Assembly: GCF_041080625.1 (NCBI RefSeq) | Contig: NZ_CP163518.1 | Coordinates: 1,364,001-1,428,000, forward strand | Direction: 5' to 3' | DNA length: 64,000 bases | Source of the DNA: Streptomyces sp. CG1 | Lineage (GTDB): Bacteria > Actinomycetota > Actinomycetes > Streptomycetales > Streptomycetaceae | Shown: piece after piece, positions 15,512 through 23,674 of the stretch | Numbering within the stretch: position 1 is the first letter of the stretch | Layout: each line of letters opens with the position of its first letter | Made by a program: the position numbers and the translations under genes | The notes under the pieces: model-generated | The model's database searches: none | The model's input: only the letters and a program-made list of their open reading frames with translations | Told to the model about the DNA's origin: nothing

Positions 15512-15608
15512 CGACCTAGGCCTCCCATCCACCAGTTGCCCGCCCCTCTCCTCGACCTGGCGGGGGCTGGCCAGCGCATCACCCACCACTACGAGAAAAG
15601 GCACCCAC

Positions 15609-15826
15609 GTGACCGACCCCACCAACACCGCCCCCGAGTGCCCGCAGCATGGCCCCATGTCGCTGCGCACCACCGAGCAGTTGTTCAGCGGCCCGGTGTA
15701 CGCCTGCCCTGACGAGGCGTGCTGGAACGCCGTCCTGCACCCCTCGGACGAGCTCGTCGCCGAGCTGAAGGAGCAGGGCAAGCGGCGGGGCACCATCACC
15801 ATCACCCACACCCGCGCCGACGGCAC
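15609..15826 (+). pseudogene. 5' part of a DUF3560-family gene, cut by an insertion
   Basis: GTG 15609. The first 72 codons encode a Cys-containing N-terminus (ECPQHG, then ACPDEACW) and then RGTITITHTRADGT, the characteristic start of Streptomyces DUF3560 proteins. After 15826 the sequence switches to transposon DNA. Joining 15826 to 20743 restores THTRADGT-LLEGSRKGDG in frame and gives a 389-aa protein. DUF3560 proteins are common on actinobacterial mobile DNA and have no established function. Confidence 0.75.
15820..15826 (+). repeat. Left copy of the 7-bp insertion core
   Basis: ACGGCAC at 15820-15826 recurs at 20736-20742. These mark the two junctions of the Tn554-like element. The target probably held one copy. 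Confidence 0.65.
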
Positions 15827-15939
15827 TTCTGTTGGGTTGCGAAGCGCGTCGTGCACTGTCGCATGGGGCGGGTCCACTCACCCGAGTGAGACAGCCTCGG
15901 TAGGGGTGTCGTGCACGTCGGGGATGTCGTTCCTGTCGC

Positions 15940-17130
15940 ATGAGCTCACAACCCCCGTCGATCTTCCGGTCGTTCCGCGTACAGCTGCCATCCCGGGTCG
16001 CGTACTGGACGGTCTTGGACGGCGAACTGCGGATCGTCGAGGCAGCGGACGCCTTCCTGAGGCATCTGCGATTCGGCCGGGACAGCGCGGAGTCCACCAC
16101 GGAGTCCTACGCGGGTGCCACCGCTCTGTATCTGCGCTGGTGCGGCGAGAGCGGCCGACCCTGGACGACCGGAGCACGTCACCTGGGCATGTTCATGGTC
16201 TGGCTCCGGCACGCGCCTCGGCTCCCGTCGCCGACGCTGACGCCGAGACCGGTGTTCAACGGGCCCGGCATCAAGCCGGTTCGCGGGCCACGCCGGGTCA
16301 ACGCGGTACTGGCCGCGGTCCGTGAGTTCCTGAAGTACGCAGTCGGTAGCGGGGCGGCGCCGGCTTGGGTGATCGACCAGCTCTACGAAATCGGCGACAG
16401 CCGTGATCTGCCCGCCGAAGTGCGGGGCGAGTACGGCATTCCCCGCGGCTACGCGAAGGTCCGGCATCGCCTGCACGAGCTGGACGACCCAGTCGACCGG
16501 GCCAGCGACGAGGAGATCGTCGCGCTCGTGCGGGCCTGCCACTCGGCCCGCGACCGGCTGATCGTGCTGCTGATGGCCCGCGCCGGCATCCGCCGCGGGG
16601 AACTGGTCGGACTGCGCCGCGCCGACCTGCACTTCGTCCTCGATGCCCGTCCGCTGGGCTGTCCCGTCCCGGGCAGCCACCTGCACATCGTGCGCCGCGA
16701 CAACACCAACCGGGCCTGGGCCAAGTCCCGCAGCTCGCGAACGGTCCCGGTCGATGCCCTGCTTGTCCAGGCCCACGACCAGTACGTCATCGAACGGGCG
16801 GGGATCGCCGCAGCCGCCGACAGCGACTTCCTGCTGGTCAACCTCTTCCGCGGCCGCATCGGAGCCCCGATGCGACTCGGAGCGATCAACGAACTGATGA
16901 CCTCACTCAGCCGCCGGGCCCGCCTGGAACGACGCATCCGTCCGCACCAGGGACGCCACGGATTCGCAGACAACATCATGGCCGCCGGTGGCCAACTCGA
17001 CGAATTGGCCGACCTGTTGGGCCACGCCTCTCCCCTCTCTTCCCAGCCCTACCTGCATCCCTCGCACGAGCGGCTACGCGAGGCCGTCGAGCGAGTCCCC
17101 AGCCCCCGCCTGCCACGACAAGGAGAATGA
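15940..17130 (+). CDS. tnpA: Tyrosine recombinase TnpA-like
   Basis: A 396-aa site-specific recombinase. ATG 15940 begins MSSQPPSIFRSFRVQLP. An N-terminal SAM-like core-binding domain (about 35-130, FLRHLRFGRDSAESTTESYA) is followed by the catalytic domain. Visible active-site residues are the first arginine in ARAGIRRGELVGLRR (about 205-220), the H-x-x-R box in RPHQGRHGFADN (about 325), the later LLGHAS histidine and the tyrosine in SQPYLHPS (about 372). The stop overlaps the next ATG by 4 nt. In Tn554, TnpA and TnpB together drive insertion and excision. All motifs appear intact. Confidence 0.85.
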   Translation: MSSQPPSIFRSFRVQLPSRVAYWTVLDGELRIVEAADAFLRHLRFGRDSAESTTESYAGATALYLRWCGESGRPWTTGARHLGMFMVWLRHAPRLPSPTLTPRPVFNGPGIKPVRGPRRVNAVLAAVREFLKYAVGSGAAPAWVIDQLYEIGDSRDLPAEVRGEYGIPRGYAKVRHRLHELDDPVDRASDEEIVALVRACHSARDRLIVLLMARAGIRRGELVGLRRADLHFVLDARPLGCPVPGSHLHIVRRDNTNRAWAKSRSSRTVPVDALLVQAHDQYVIERAGIAAAADSDFLLVNLFRGRIGAPMRLGAINELMTSLSRRARLERRIRPHQGRHGFADNIMAAGGQLDELADLLGHASPLSSQPYLHPSHERLREAVERVPSPRLPRQGE

Positions 17131-17132
17131 CC

Positions 17133-19604
17133 ATGGCCCACACCGCCGAGGCCACCCCGCTCGTCGCCGAGCCGGCCGCCGACACCGACGAGGCGGTCAC
17201 CACGCGGCTACGGGCCCAGATGGACACCGACTTTCTGACGAAGATCGGCTGGATCGAAGACAAGCAGTGCTGGCGTCCTCCCAGCGAGGATCCGCTTGTC
17301 GGCTACCGGGTCTGCCGCATCGTGGGCTGCGGCACCGTGATCGCCCATCGCAGGACGTGGTGCTACGCCTGCATCAAAACCTGGAAGGCCAGCGGGCTGG
17401 CCAAGGAGGAGTTTCAGGCAGTACACCGCCGCGAAGTCCGGGAATGGGACGAGACGATCTGCGCGGTCCACCGCTGCGAGAGGCCCGCCAAGAACGCACG
17501 GAGGAAGGTCTGCACCGCCCATCTGTGGCCCTACCAGCAAAGCGGCCAGAGCCTTGAGGAGTTCGCCGCCCGCACGGACCTGACCGCCTACCCGCATCCC
17601 GGCTTCTGCCGGGTCGCCCTCTGCGACTGGCGCCGATACACCACCCAAACAGCAGAGGGCCTGTGTCTCCCGCATACCAAGAGGCTCCAGGCCCAGCGCC
17701 GCAAAAACCCCGACACCCAAATCGATCTGGAGCACTGGCTGCGAAGCGTTCCCGCACGGCGTGACGCCCGCCGGGTCGACCTGCGCGGCCTGTCGCCCCG
17801 CGTCGTCGCGGAGATCCTCATCGGCCTCCAGGAACGCTACCGGGCCGGGAACATCACCGAGATGTTCCGTCTGCGGCTGCTCTGCACCCACGCCCGCACT
17901 CAGCAGGCCAGCACGCTTGAGGATCTGGTCATCCCGATCCGGGGCATCGACACGCTGCGGTCCACCATCGTCAAGGCCGCCCGCCTGGCCGCCTCCGATC
18001 CCGAGACCGAACGGCACAAGGACACCTGGAACGCGGCCGTCTTCGGATACGGCAACCAAATCATCGACTTCACCAAGATCACCCAGCCCTGGCTGCGCGA
18101 GGTGGTCAAGTACTGGGTCAGCGAGGAAATGCCGCGTCGCCGCGGCAAATCGGTCGGCTCCGTCATGCAGAGCTACGTGGCCAGCATGACCAGGCTCTCC
18201 GCAAGCCTGCGCCTGCACCGCACCGACGACCACGGAGACATCCCCGCCCGGCTCGGCCGAAGTGACGCCATCAGCTTCCTCAACCGCCTCGCCTACCTCA
18301 CGAGCGTCGGCAAGATCACCCTGAACATGCGGATCATCGACTGCCGCAACGTGAAACGCGTCCTCAACGACCTGCGCAACCGCGGCAAGCGGATGCCCGG
18401 CGACATCACCAGAATCCTGCCCCCGGAGTTCACCTTCCTGCGCGAGGACATCCCGCACCCGGCGGACGACGACGAACCCGGAAGAGCTCTGCCCGACCGC
18501 GTCCTCGCCCAGCTCTGCCAGGCCCTGCCGGAACTGGAAGAACGCTCCGGCCCGTCATTCCGTGTCGCCACCGAGCTGCTGATTGACACCGGCCGCCGCC
18601 CCGACGAGATCTGCCGCCTGCCCTGGGACTGCCTTGCGACCAGCGCCGACGGCAAGAGCGTCCTCATCTACCACGACTACAAGAACAACCGGCCGGGCCG
18701 CCGCCTGCCCATCGCGGACGCCACCGCGGAAGTCGTACGCACACAACAACGCCTCGTCCAGGCCCGTTTCCCCGACACCCCGCTCGGTGAACTCGCTCTG
18801 CTGCCCGCTCCTAAACGCAGCCCCACCGGCACCCGCTGCTTGACCGAAGCATCGCTCACGTCCATCCACCGGCCCTGGGTCAACTCCCTGCCCTCGCTGC
18901 TGACAGACGGCGACGTCGAGTTCAACAAGGCGGCCGTCGTCGTCTACGCCTACCGGCACAGCTACGCCCAACGGCACGCGGACGCCGGAATCCCGCCTGA
19001 CGTGCTGCGCGATCTGATGGGCCATCGCTCCATGCGGACAACTCAGATTTACTACCGCATTACGGGCAAGCGCATGCGTCAGGCGGTTGAGCGGGTGGCG
19101 GCCCACCAGTTCGACCGCAACGGCCAGCGCACCTGGCAGAAGATCCAAGGCGCTCTCGACGACGAGCACGCCCGCCTGCGGATCGGACAGGTCTCCGTGC
19201 CCTTCGGGATCTGCATGGAGCCCAGCAACGTCAAGGCCGGCGGCCACGCCTGCCCGTTCCGGTTCCGCTGCCTGGGCTGCGGCCACTTCCGCACCGACGC
19301 CTCCTACCTGCCCGAACTCAAGGACTACCTCAACACCCTCCTGCGCGACCGCGAACGCGTCCTGGCCGCCGGGGAACTCGACCCGTGGGCCCGCACCGAA
19401 GCAGCCCCGTCCGACACCGAGATCAGCAAGCTCCGCCAGCTCATCCACCGCGTCGAGGACTCCATGGACGACCTCACCGACGAGGACCGCGAACAGATCA
19501 AGGAAGCCGCCAACGCATTGCGCCGCACCCGCCAGGTCGTCGACCTCGGCATGCCCGTCATCGGCTCCTTCATCGACCAGACCAGGAACGAACACCACTC
19601 ATGA
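17133..19604 (+). CDS. tnpB: Large tyrosine recombinase TnpB-like with Cys modules
   Basis: An 823-aa protein; ATG 17133 gives a 7-nt gap to AGGAG, while ATG 17127 almost touches it. Residues about 45-190 hold three related Cys/His modules (CRIVGCG...WCYAC, CAVHRCE...VCTAH, CRVALCD...LCLPH), probably zinc ribbons added to the usual TnpB. The catalytic half has TGRRPDEICRLPW (arginine), VYAYRHSYAQRHADAG, LMGHRSMRTTQIYYRI (histidine and tyrosine). A late PFGICMEPSNVKAGG, then CPFRFRCLGCGHFRTD, then SYLPEL zinc motif is typical of TnpB proteins. It is longer than Tn554 TnpB (about 630 aa), mainly through the N-terminal modules. Confidence 0.85.
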   Translation: MAHTAEATPLVAEPAADTDEAVTTRLRAQMDTDFLTKIGWIEDKQCWRPPSEDPLVGYRVCRIVGCGTVIAHRRTWCYACIKTWKASGLAKEEFQAVHRREVREWDETICAVHRCERPAKNARRKVCTAHLWPYQQSGQSLEEFAARTDLTAYPHPGFCRVALCDWRRYTTQTAEGLCLPHTKRLQAQRRKNPDTQIDLEHWLRSVPARRDARRVDLRGLSPRVVAEILIGLQERYRAGNITEMFRLRLLCTHARTQQASTLEDLVIPIRGIDTLRSTIVKAARLAASDPETERHKDTWNAAVFGYGNQIIDFTKITQPWLREVVKYWVSEEMPRRRGKSVGSVMQSYVASMTRLSASLRLHRTDDHGDIPARLGRSDAISFLNRLAYLTSVGKITLNMRIIDCRNVKRVLNDLRNRGKRMPGDITRILPPEFTFLREDIPHPADDDEPGRALPDRVLAQLCQALPELEERSGPSFRVATELLIDTGRRPDEICRLPWDCLATSADGKSVLIYHDYKNNRPGRRLPIADATAEVVRTQQRLVQARFPDTPLGELALLPAPKRSPTGTRCLTEASLTSIHRPWVNSLPSLLTDGDVEFNKAAVVVYAYRHSYAQRHADAGIPPDVLRDLMGHRSMRTTQIYYRITGKRMRQAVERVAAHQFDRNGQRTWQKIQGALDDEHARLRIGQVSVPFGICMEPSNVKAGGHACPFRFRCLGCGHFRTDASYLPELKDYLNTLLRDRERVLAAGELDPWARTEAAPSDTEISKLRQLIHRVEDSMDDLTDEDREQIKEAANALRRTRQVVDLGMPVIGSFIDQTRNEHHS

Positions 19605-20138
19605 ACGCCGCGAAGTGCCTCACCGACGCCCGGCGCCAGGACAGCGAACGCCGCCGCACCAAGGTCATGTCCGCACTCGACCAACTCACCGCCCACGGCG
19701 AGGAAATCACCATCTCCGCCGTCTCACGGGCCGCCGGAGTGCACCGCAGCCTCATCTACCGCCACCCCGACCTGCACGCCGCCATCACCGCACGCGCAGC
19801 CGCCGAACCGCCACCCGGCACCGCCGCCGGCCCCAGCGCGAGCAAACAGTCCCTCATCGCTGACATCGCGAACCTCACCGACCGCATCCGCCGCCAGGAC
19901 ACCCACATCCGCCACCTCGAACAACGCCTCGCCGAAGCCCTCGGCGAGCAGGTCTGGCAACAAGCCGGACTCGGCGGACCCCGACCACGACGCCCTGCAG
20001 AAGCGCGTCAGCCACCTGGAACAGCACATCACCGAGCTGCGGCAACAACTCGCCGATCGCGACGACGACCTCGACGCCGCCCGCGCCGCCAACCGACAGC
20101 TCATGGCCGCCCTCAACACCGCGAAAGACAAACCCTGA
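19601..20138 (+). pseudogene. tnpC: TnpC-like coiled-coil gene with a 1-nt insertion
   Basis: ATG 19601 overlaps the tnpB stop. The first 125 codons encode a helix-turn-helix-like start (ITISAVSRAAGVHRSLIYRH) and a coiled coil (ADIANLTDRIRRQDTHIRHL). Near 19976 the coiled coil leaves the frame, and it continues one base later as DPDHDALQKRVSHLEQ, then QQLADRDDDLDAARAANRQ, ending TGA 20136-20138. Removing one G from GGCGGACCCC gives LGDPDHDALQK and a protein of about 178 aa. Tn554 TnpC influences insertion orientation and frequency. The defect is a mutation, a sequencing error or a programmed shift. Confidence 0.65.
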
Positions 20139-20189
20139 TCGGAAGTCACAGAGCCCGGTCACGCGTGAGCCTTCACCCAGACGGCGCGG

Positions 20190-20624
20190 TCACCTTGGAC
20201 CCTCCCCAGCCCCGACAACTGCGCGATGCAGCGGAAGCAAGAACGCAACGACGAACAGACCGAAGAGGTTGATGAACAACAGCCCGTCAGGACGCCACAG
20301 CCCCGCCGGATCATCCCTCAGACCCTGCCAGTTGCCCATGCAGTTCCCACAGACGTCCATCACCATCACAGAGCCTGCAAACCAGACCCCTGCCCTCCGC
20401 ACGAGTCCCACCAGCACGGCGGCCAGCGGATCGAGAACCACCAGGCTTACAAAGAACACTTGCAGCGGAACGGACCGAAACGGTGCATAAGCATGAATGC
20501 CACCACGGGCCAGAACGAGAACGTGGTCGCCGAATCCTTCAAGGAACCCGATCAAGTACACCGCGAGGACCCATCTCACCCACGACTGCTGCCTGCTCCA
20601 CCGTTCCCGCAGCTCGAATATCAC
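20190..20624 (-). CDS. Passenger membrane protein, paralogue of the gene at 53179
   Basis: A 144-aa integral membrane protein (GTG 20624) with about four hydrophobic segments: WVLAVYLIGFLEGFGDHVLV, VPLQVFFVSLVVLDPLAAVL, the Met-rich MVMDVCGNCMG region and FINLFGLFVVAFLLPL. It aligns along its length with the protein encoded at 53179-53697, sharing GFLEG, HVL.L.RGG.HAYA, PVQVFFV.LVVLDPL.AVL and the final loop (roughly 45% identity by eye). It sits between the recombinase genes and the right end of the element, on the opposite strand, so it is cargo. Function unknown. Confidence 0.65.
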   Translation of the reverse strand: MIFELRERWSRQQSWVRWVLAVYLIGFLEGFGDHVLVLARGGIHAYAPFRSVPLQVFFVSLVVLDPLAAVLVGLVRRAGVWFAGSVMVMDVCGNCMGNWQGLRDDPAGLWRPDGLLFINLFGLFVVAFLLPLHRAVVGAGEGPR

Positions 20625-20735
20625 CGGCCCACCCTACGTGCGCGACACCTGTCGCGCCGCCCGCGAGCACCTCCACCTGCCTGACCAGGCATAACCCGAC
20701 CAGCGCGAACCATTACGTGCCAGTAGCCATACAGA

Positions 20736-20742
20736 ACGGCAC
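20736..20742 (+). repeat. Right copy of the 7-bp insertion core
   Basis: ACGGCAC, identical to 15820-15826, immediately before the resumed DUF3560 reading frame. Confidence 0.65.
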
Positions 20743-21694
20743 CCTGTTGGAGGGCTCCCGCAAGGGCGACGGGGTGTTCGAGCTGGTCAGACCGCACCGG
20801 TTCTGGTTCTCCCGGTCCATGCCCGGCACGCTGTTCATCCGGCAGTCCCGCGACAAGCGGGCAGACCACTGGAGCATCCGCCGCGCCGCGAAGGCCTTGC
20901 GCAAGGCGGGGTGGACCGTCGAGATCACCCTCGACGAGGACACCCGCCGGTCGTTCGCGGAGGCCGAGGCCGACCGGGTCACGCGCGCCGAGGAGCGCAC
21001 GGAGCGGTTCACCGAGTACGCGGGCAACGCTGCGGCCCGTTCGAACACCGCGTACGCGGGTGTCCGCCAGATTGCCGACGGCATCCCCATGGGCCAGCCC
21101 CTCATGCCCGACCACCACTCCTACCGCCGCGCCCTGCGCGACCGGGAGCGCATGGACGCCGGCATGCGCAAGAGCATCGACGAGGGGAAGAAGGCCGAGT
21201 ACTTCACCCAGCGCGCGAAGGCGTCCGGCTCGTACGAGGCGTTCCGGAAGAACCCCGCGCGCACGCTGCGACGCATCGAGAAACTGGAGGCCGAACTCCG
21301 GGGTGTGGAGCGGCGGCTGCGCGGCGAGTCGAACAACGGCTACACCCGCGCGCTGACTCCGGATACCGTGGCCGAGTTGGGCCGCCGAAAGGAGGAGATC
21401 GGGTACTGGCGGCATGTCATAGCCGAGGCCGAGGCGAACGGCTTCAAGGTGTGGCGGCCGGACGACTTCGTGAAGGGGGACTTCGCCAAGGTCTATGGTC
21501 GCTGGTTCCAGGTGCTGCGCGTGAACAAGAAGACGCTCACGGTGCCGAGCATTCTCAACGTGCATCAGGCAGTCGTCACCCCGCAGAACAGCACGTACGG
21601 GGAGATGACCCACACGGTGCCTTACGACAAGGTCTTCGGGCGCCGCAGCGCCAAGGAGATGGAGCGCACCCTGGCTGAGGCCAGCAGTTCATAG
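20743..21694 (+). pseudogene. 3' part of the interrupted DUF3560 gene
   Basis: The frame resumes as LLEGSRKGDGVFELVRPHRF and continues for about 316 codons. Family hallmarks are FTEYAGNAAARSNTAYAGV, ADGIPMGQPLMPDHHSYRRA, MRKSIDEGKKAEYFTQRA, FRKNPARTLRRIEKLEAEL and FVKGDFAKVYGRWFQVLRVN. It has a long predicted helical hairpin and a C-terminal beta domain. No good start codon with a ribosome site lies at the new 5' end, so the fragment is probably silent unless the element excises. The remaining sequence shows no stop or frameshift, which suggests a recent insertion. Confidence 0.75.
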
Positions 21695-21726
21695 CCCCGG
21701 TACGCCTCAGGCCTGGAATCAACGGG

Positions 21727-21753
21727 TTAACCCACCCATTTCGATAGTAAAAT
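21727..21753 (+). promoter_or_regulatory. Island promoter P4
   Basis: TTAACC (21727-21732), 15-bp spacer, TAAAAT (21748-21753) within GATAGTAAAATA. A divergent copy of the island promoter, about 27 bp before the GTG at 21780. Confidence 0.6.
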
Positions 21754-21779
21754 AACTATACGAGGAAGGCGGAGGCACG

Positions 21780-21968
21780 GTGCGAGGCCCATGGAAGGTG
21801 CGGTACGCGCATCCGGAGAGCAATGACGGGCACTGGGAGTACTTGATCCCCCACCGGCAGGCGCGCACGGAGACGGTCGCGCGCGCCGAGGCCACGGCAC
21901 GACACAACGTCAACGCGGCCCGGCTCGCCCGCCGCAGTGGGCTCGCGGCATGGAAGTTCAGGAGGTGA
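21780..21968 (+). CDS. Small protein (62 aa)
   Basis: Not recognised. GTG 21780 has GGAGG 5 nt upstream and lies just downstream of P4. Begins MRGPWKVRYAHPESNDGHWE, a beta-like start, followed by the helix ARTETVARAEATARHNVNAA and a basic end. It overlaps the next gene by 19 nt in another frame. Confidence 0.55.
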   Translation: MRGPWKVRYAHPESNDGHWEYLIPHRQARTETVARAEATARHNVNAARLARRSGLAAWKFRR

Positions 21969-22336
21969 CGTTCCGGCCGGGCGTCCTCTCACAGGAGCGG
22001 GCACTGACCTGGATCGCGCTACAACGGCACGGCGCCATCACCGAGCACGGATGGCCACTGCCGGCCGAGCGCGGCGAGATACGCCGGGATGACTGGTGGC
22101 GCAGCATGGTCACAGAGGAACGTGAAGAGTTGCGCGGGCGGATACAGGGTTTCGGTGCGACCGTCGCGGATGCCGTCGGGTGGCCGGCGAGCCGGTCGGC
22201 AGAGTGGGCGGTCGAGCCGTACACGGACCGGTTCGGCCGGGTGTGGTGGGACAAGGTGCGGGCGGAGCTCCACAAGTCAGGCATGTCCTGGCTGTGGCAG
22301 ACGCCGTACGGCGTGGTCTGGGTCGACCGGGGCTGA
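21950..22336 (+). CDS. Hypothetical protein (128 aa)
   Basis: Not recognised. The start is ATG 21950, with GTG 21965 (overlapping the previous stop) as alternative. It is Trp-rich: LTWIALQRHGAITEHGWP, DDWWRSMVTEEREELRG, FGRVWWDKVRAELHKSG and SWLWQTPYGVVWVDRG. The mixture of short helices and a terminal aromatic beta strand suggests a compact alpha/beta fold. The second gene of the P4 transcript, it ends just before the P5 region. Confidence 0.55.
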   Translation: MEVQEVTFRPGVLSQERALTWIALQRHGAITEHGWPLPAERGEIRRDDWWRSMVTEEREELRGRIQGFGATVADAVGWPASRSAEWAVEPYTDRFGRVWWDKVRAELHKSGMSWLWQTPYGVVWVDRG

Positions 22337-22362
22337 CACCCAGTTGAGCTGGGGTTCCGCAG

Positions 22363-22390
22363 TTGCCCCCACCCCGATGGATAGTAGAAT
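22363..22390 (+). promoter_or_regulatory. Island promoter P5
   Basis: TTGCCC (22363-22368), 16-bp spacer, TAGAAT (22385-22390). A CCCAG-TTGAG-CTGGG hairpin lies just upstream at 22340-22354, as at P3. Confidence 0.68.
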
Positions 22391-22420
22391 AATATCTGAA
22401 AGGAATTAAGGGACACCCCA

Positions 22421-22447
22421 ACCCGCCCCAGCAACTCGGGGGCGGGT
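22421..22447 (+). promoter_or_regulatory. Leader hairpin between P5 and the methylase-like gene
   Basis: Perfect 9-bp arms ACCCGCCCC and GGGGCGGGT around a 9-nt loop, followed by CTTCCT. It starts about 30 nt into the transcript and could attenuate it. No leader peptide is evident. Confidence 0.45.
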
Positions 22448-22487
22448 CTTCCTATGCCCACGCCCCCATACGGAAGGTGATCACCCC

Positions 22488-23549
22488 GTGACGCAACTCG
22501 ACTTGTTCGCGGACATCGTCGACGAGCCGGAACCGATACCCGCCACGTTCACCGCAGCACCCGGACACAAAAGGACAGCACCCTCCCCATCTCACCCGAA
22601 GCCCGCACATCCAACTCCCTCGCAGCCTGCACGGCCTGGCCGCGGTCTGCGAAGGTGGCCGCACGCGCTCGCCATGGAGATCGGCGAGGCGGTCGCGGCC
22701 ACATGGCACAAGCAGCACGGCGGCACGGCCATTGAGGCACCGATCGGTGTTGTGGCTGCACTCTCGCTCGTCCGGCAGAAGGACCCCAGCGGCCCGGACC
22801 TCAAGACGCAGATCCTGAGTCTGGATGGCCCTCAACTGATCGGAATGCTCCGGGAGATCTGGTCCCTGCACTGGATGCACCGTCCCGATCTCATCGACCG
22901 CGCTCGGATCCTGCATGAGTGGCTCAACGGCGATGTCGACGACCACCGGATGTACGCGGTGCGCTCAGTGGCGAAGATGGCGCTGGAGCGCGGGCTGCTC
23001 GATCTCACGGCACACGAGGACCCTTTCGACCGCTCCACCACCGATGTGCTGTCGCCGGTAATGATGTGCCTGCGCTCCCGCGGCGCCCAGCAGGGGCTCG
23101 GGGAGTTCCACACCCCGGCCTCCGTCGCCGACACCATGGCCTACAGCGTCTTTGTCGAGGCTATGAACAGCTACGACACCTTGAAGGGCGCCAAGGGCGG
23201 GGAGCATATTTACGATCCGGCCTGCGGCAGTGGCGGACTGCTGCGTTCGGCCGCGCAGAATCTGCGGGACCAGGGCCTGGACCCTGCCGACTTCCAGTGG
23301 TCGATGTGCGACGTCGATGAGATCGCCGCTGCGTGCGCAGCAGTGAACGCGATCATCTGGGATCTCGGCCCGCGCGTAACGGTCGCCTGCGACGACTCTC
23401 TGGCGAACCCTAACGCGATCGAGGACGCCTGGAAGCACGCGCGTGCAGTAGTCGAGCACCGGGACGAGGTAGTCGGCAAGGCGCGGATCATCGCTGCCAT
23501 GCGCCAGACCCAGCACCTGCTGGAGCGAGCTACAGCCGTCGCCGCCTGA
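22488..23549 (+). CDS. N6-adenine-methylase-like protein lacking the NPPY box
   Basis: A 353-aa protein (GTG 22488, GGAAGG upstream). Residues 60-200 are helical and resemble the N-terminal domain of type I HsdM subunits. GLGEFHTPASVADTM at about 205-219 and HIYDPACGSGGLL at about 240-252 form the HsdM-type entry and the S-adenosylmethionine motif I. MCDVDEIAAACAAVNA is the acidic-loop strand. The expected catalytic (N/D)PP(Y/F) is missing: after ACDDSLANPNAIED the chain ends in a short helix. It may bind SAM without methylating, or be a degenerate relative common on Streptomyces plasmids. No restriction subunit lies nearby. Confidence 0.68.
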   Translation: MTQLDLFADIVDEPEPIPATFTAAPGHKRTAPSPSHPKPAHPTPSQPARPGRGLRRWPHALAMEIGEAVAATWHKQHGGTAIEAPIGVVAALSLVRQKDPSGPDLKTQILSLDGPQLIGMLREIWSLHWMHRPDLIDRARILHEWLNGDVDDHRMYAVRSVAKMALERGLLDLTAHEDPFDRSTTDVLSPVMMCLRSRGAQQGLGEFHTPASVADTMAYSVFVEAMNSYDTLKGAKGGEHIYDPACGSGGLLRSAAQNLRDQGLDPADFQWSMCDVDEIAAACAAVNAIIWDLGPRVTVACDDSLANPNAIEDAWKHARAVVEHRDEVVGKARIIAAMRQTQHLLERATAVAA

Positions 23550-23586
23550 GCGGCATCCCCACCCCACCTGACCTGCACTAACGCAG

Positions 23587-23614
23587 TTGACCCCACGTCG
23601 ATGGATAGTAGAAT
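23587..23614 (+). promoter_or_regulatory. Island promoter P6
   Basis: TTGACC (23587-23592), 16-bp spacer, TAGAAT (23609-23614) within GATAGTAGAATAAT. The leader contains GGGAGGGAAACCC, as at P3. Confidence 0.7.
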
Positions 23615-23674
23615 AATTTCAAGAGTGGGAGGGAAACCCCCCACCCAGCCGACCGCAGACAGGAAGCACCCCTC

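Larger units (their letters stand above)
15827..20742 (+). mobile_element. Tn554-like three-gene recombinase element
   Basis: A 4916-bp insertion bounded by a shared ACGGCAC. It encodes two tyrosine recombinases and a small coiled-coil protein in overlapping order, the layout of Tn554 TnpA-TnpB-TnpC, followed by a leftward membrane-protein passenger. It has no long terminal inverted repeats. Short direct repeats near the left end (GTCGTGCAC twice, TGTCGCATG twice between 15849 and 15942) may be recombinase arm sites. It splits the DUF3560 gene, and excision would restore that frame. Confidence 0.78.

Noticed and set aside
22340..22354. CCCAG-TTGAG-CTGGG as a riboswitch or operator
   Set aside because: Too short to call a riboswitch; it fits equally well as a small terminator of the preceding gene.
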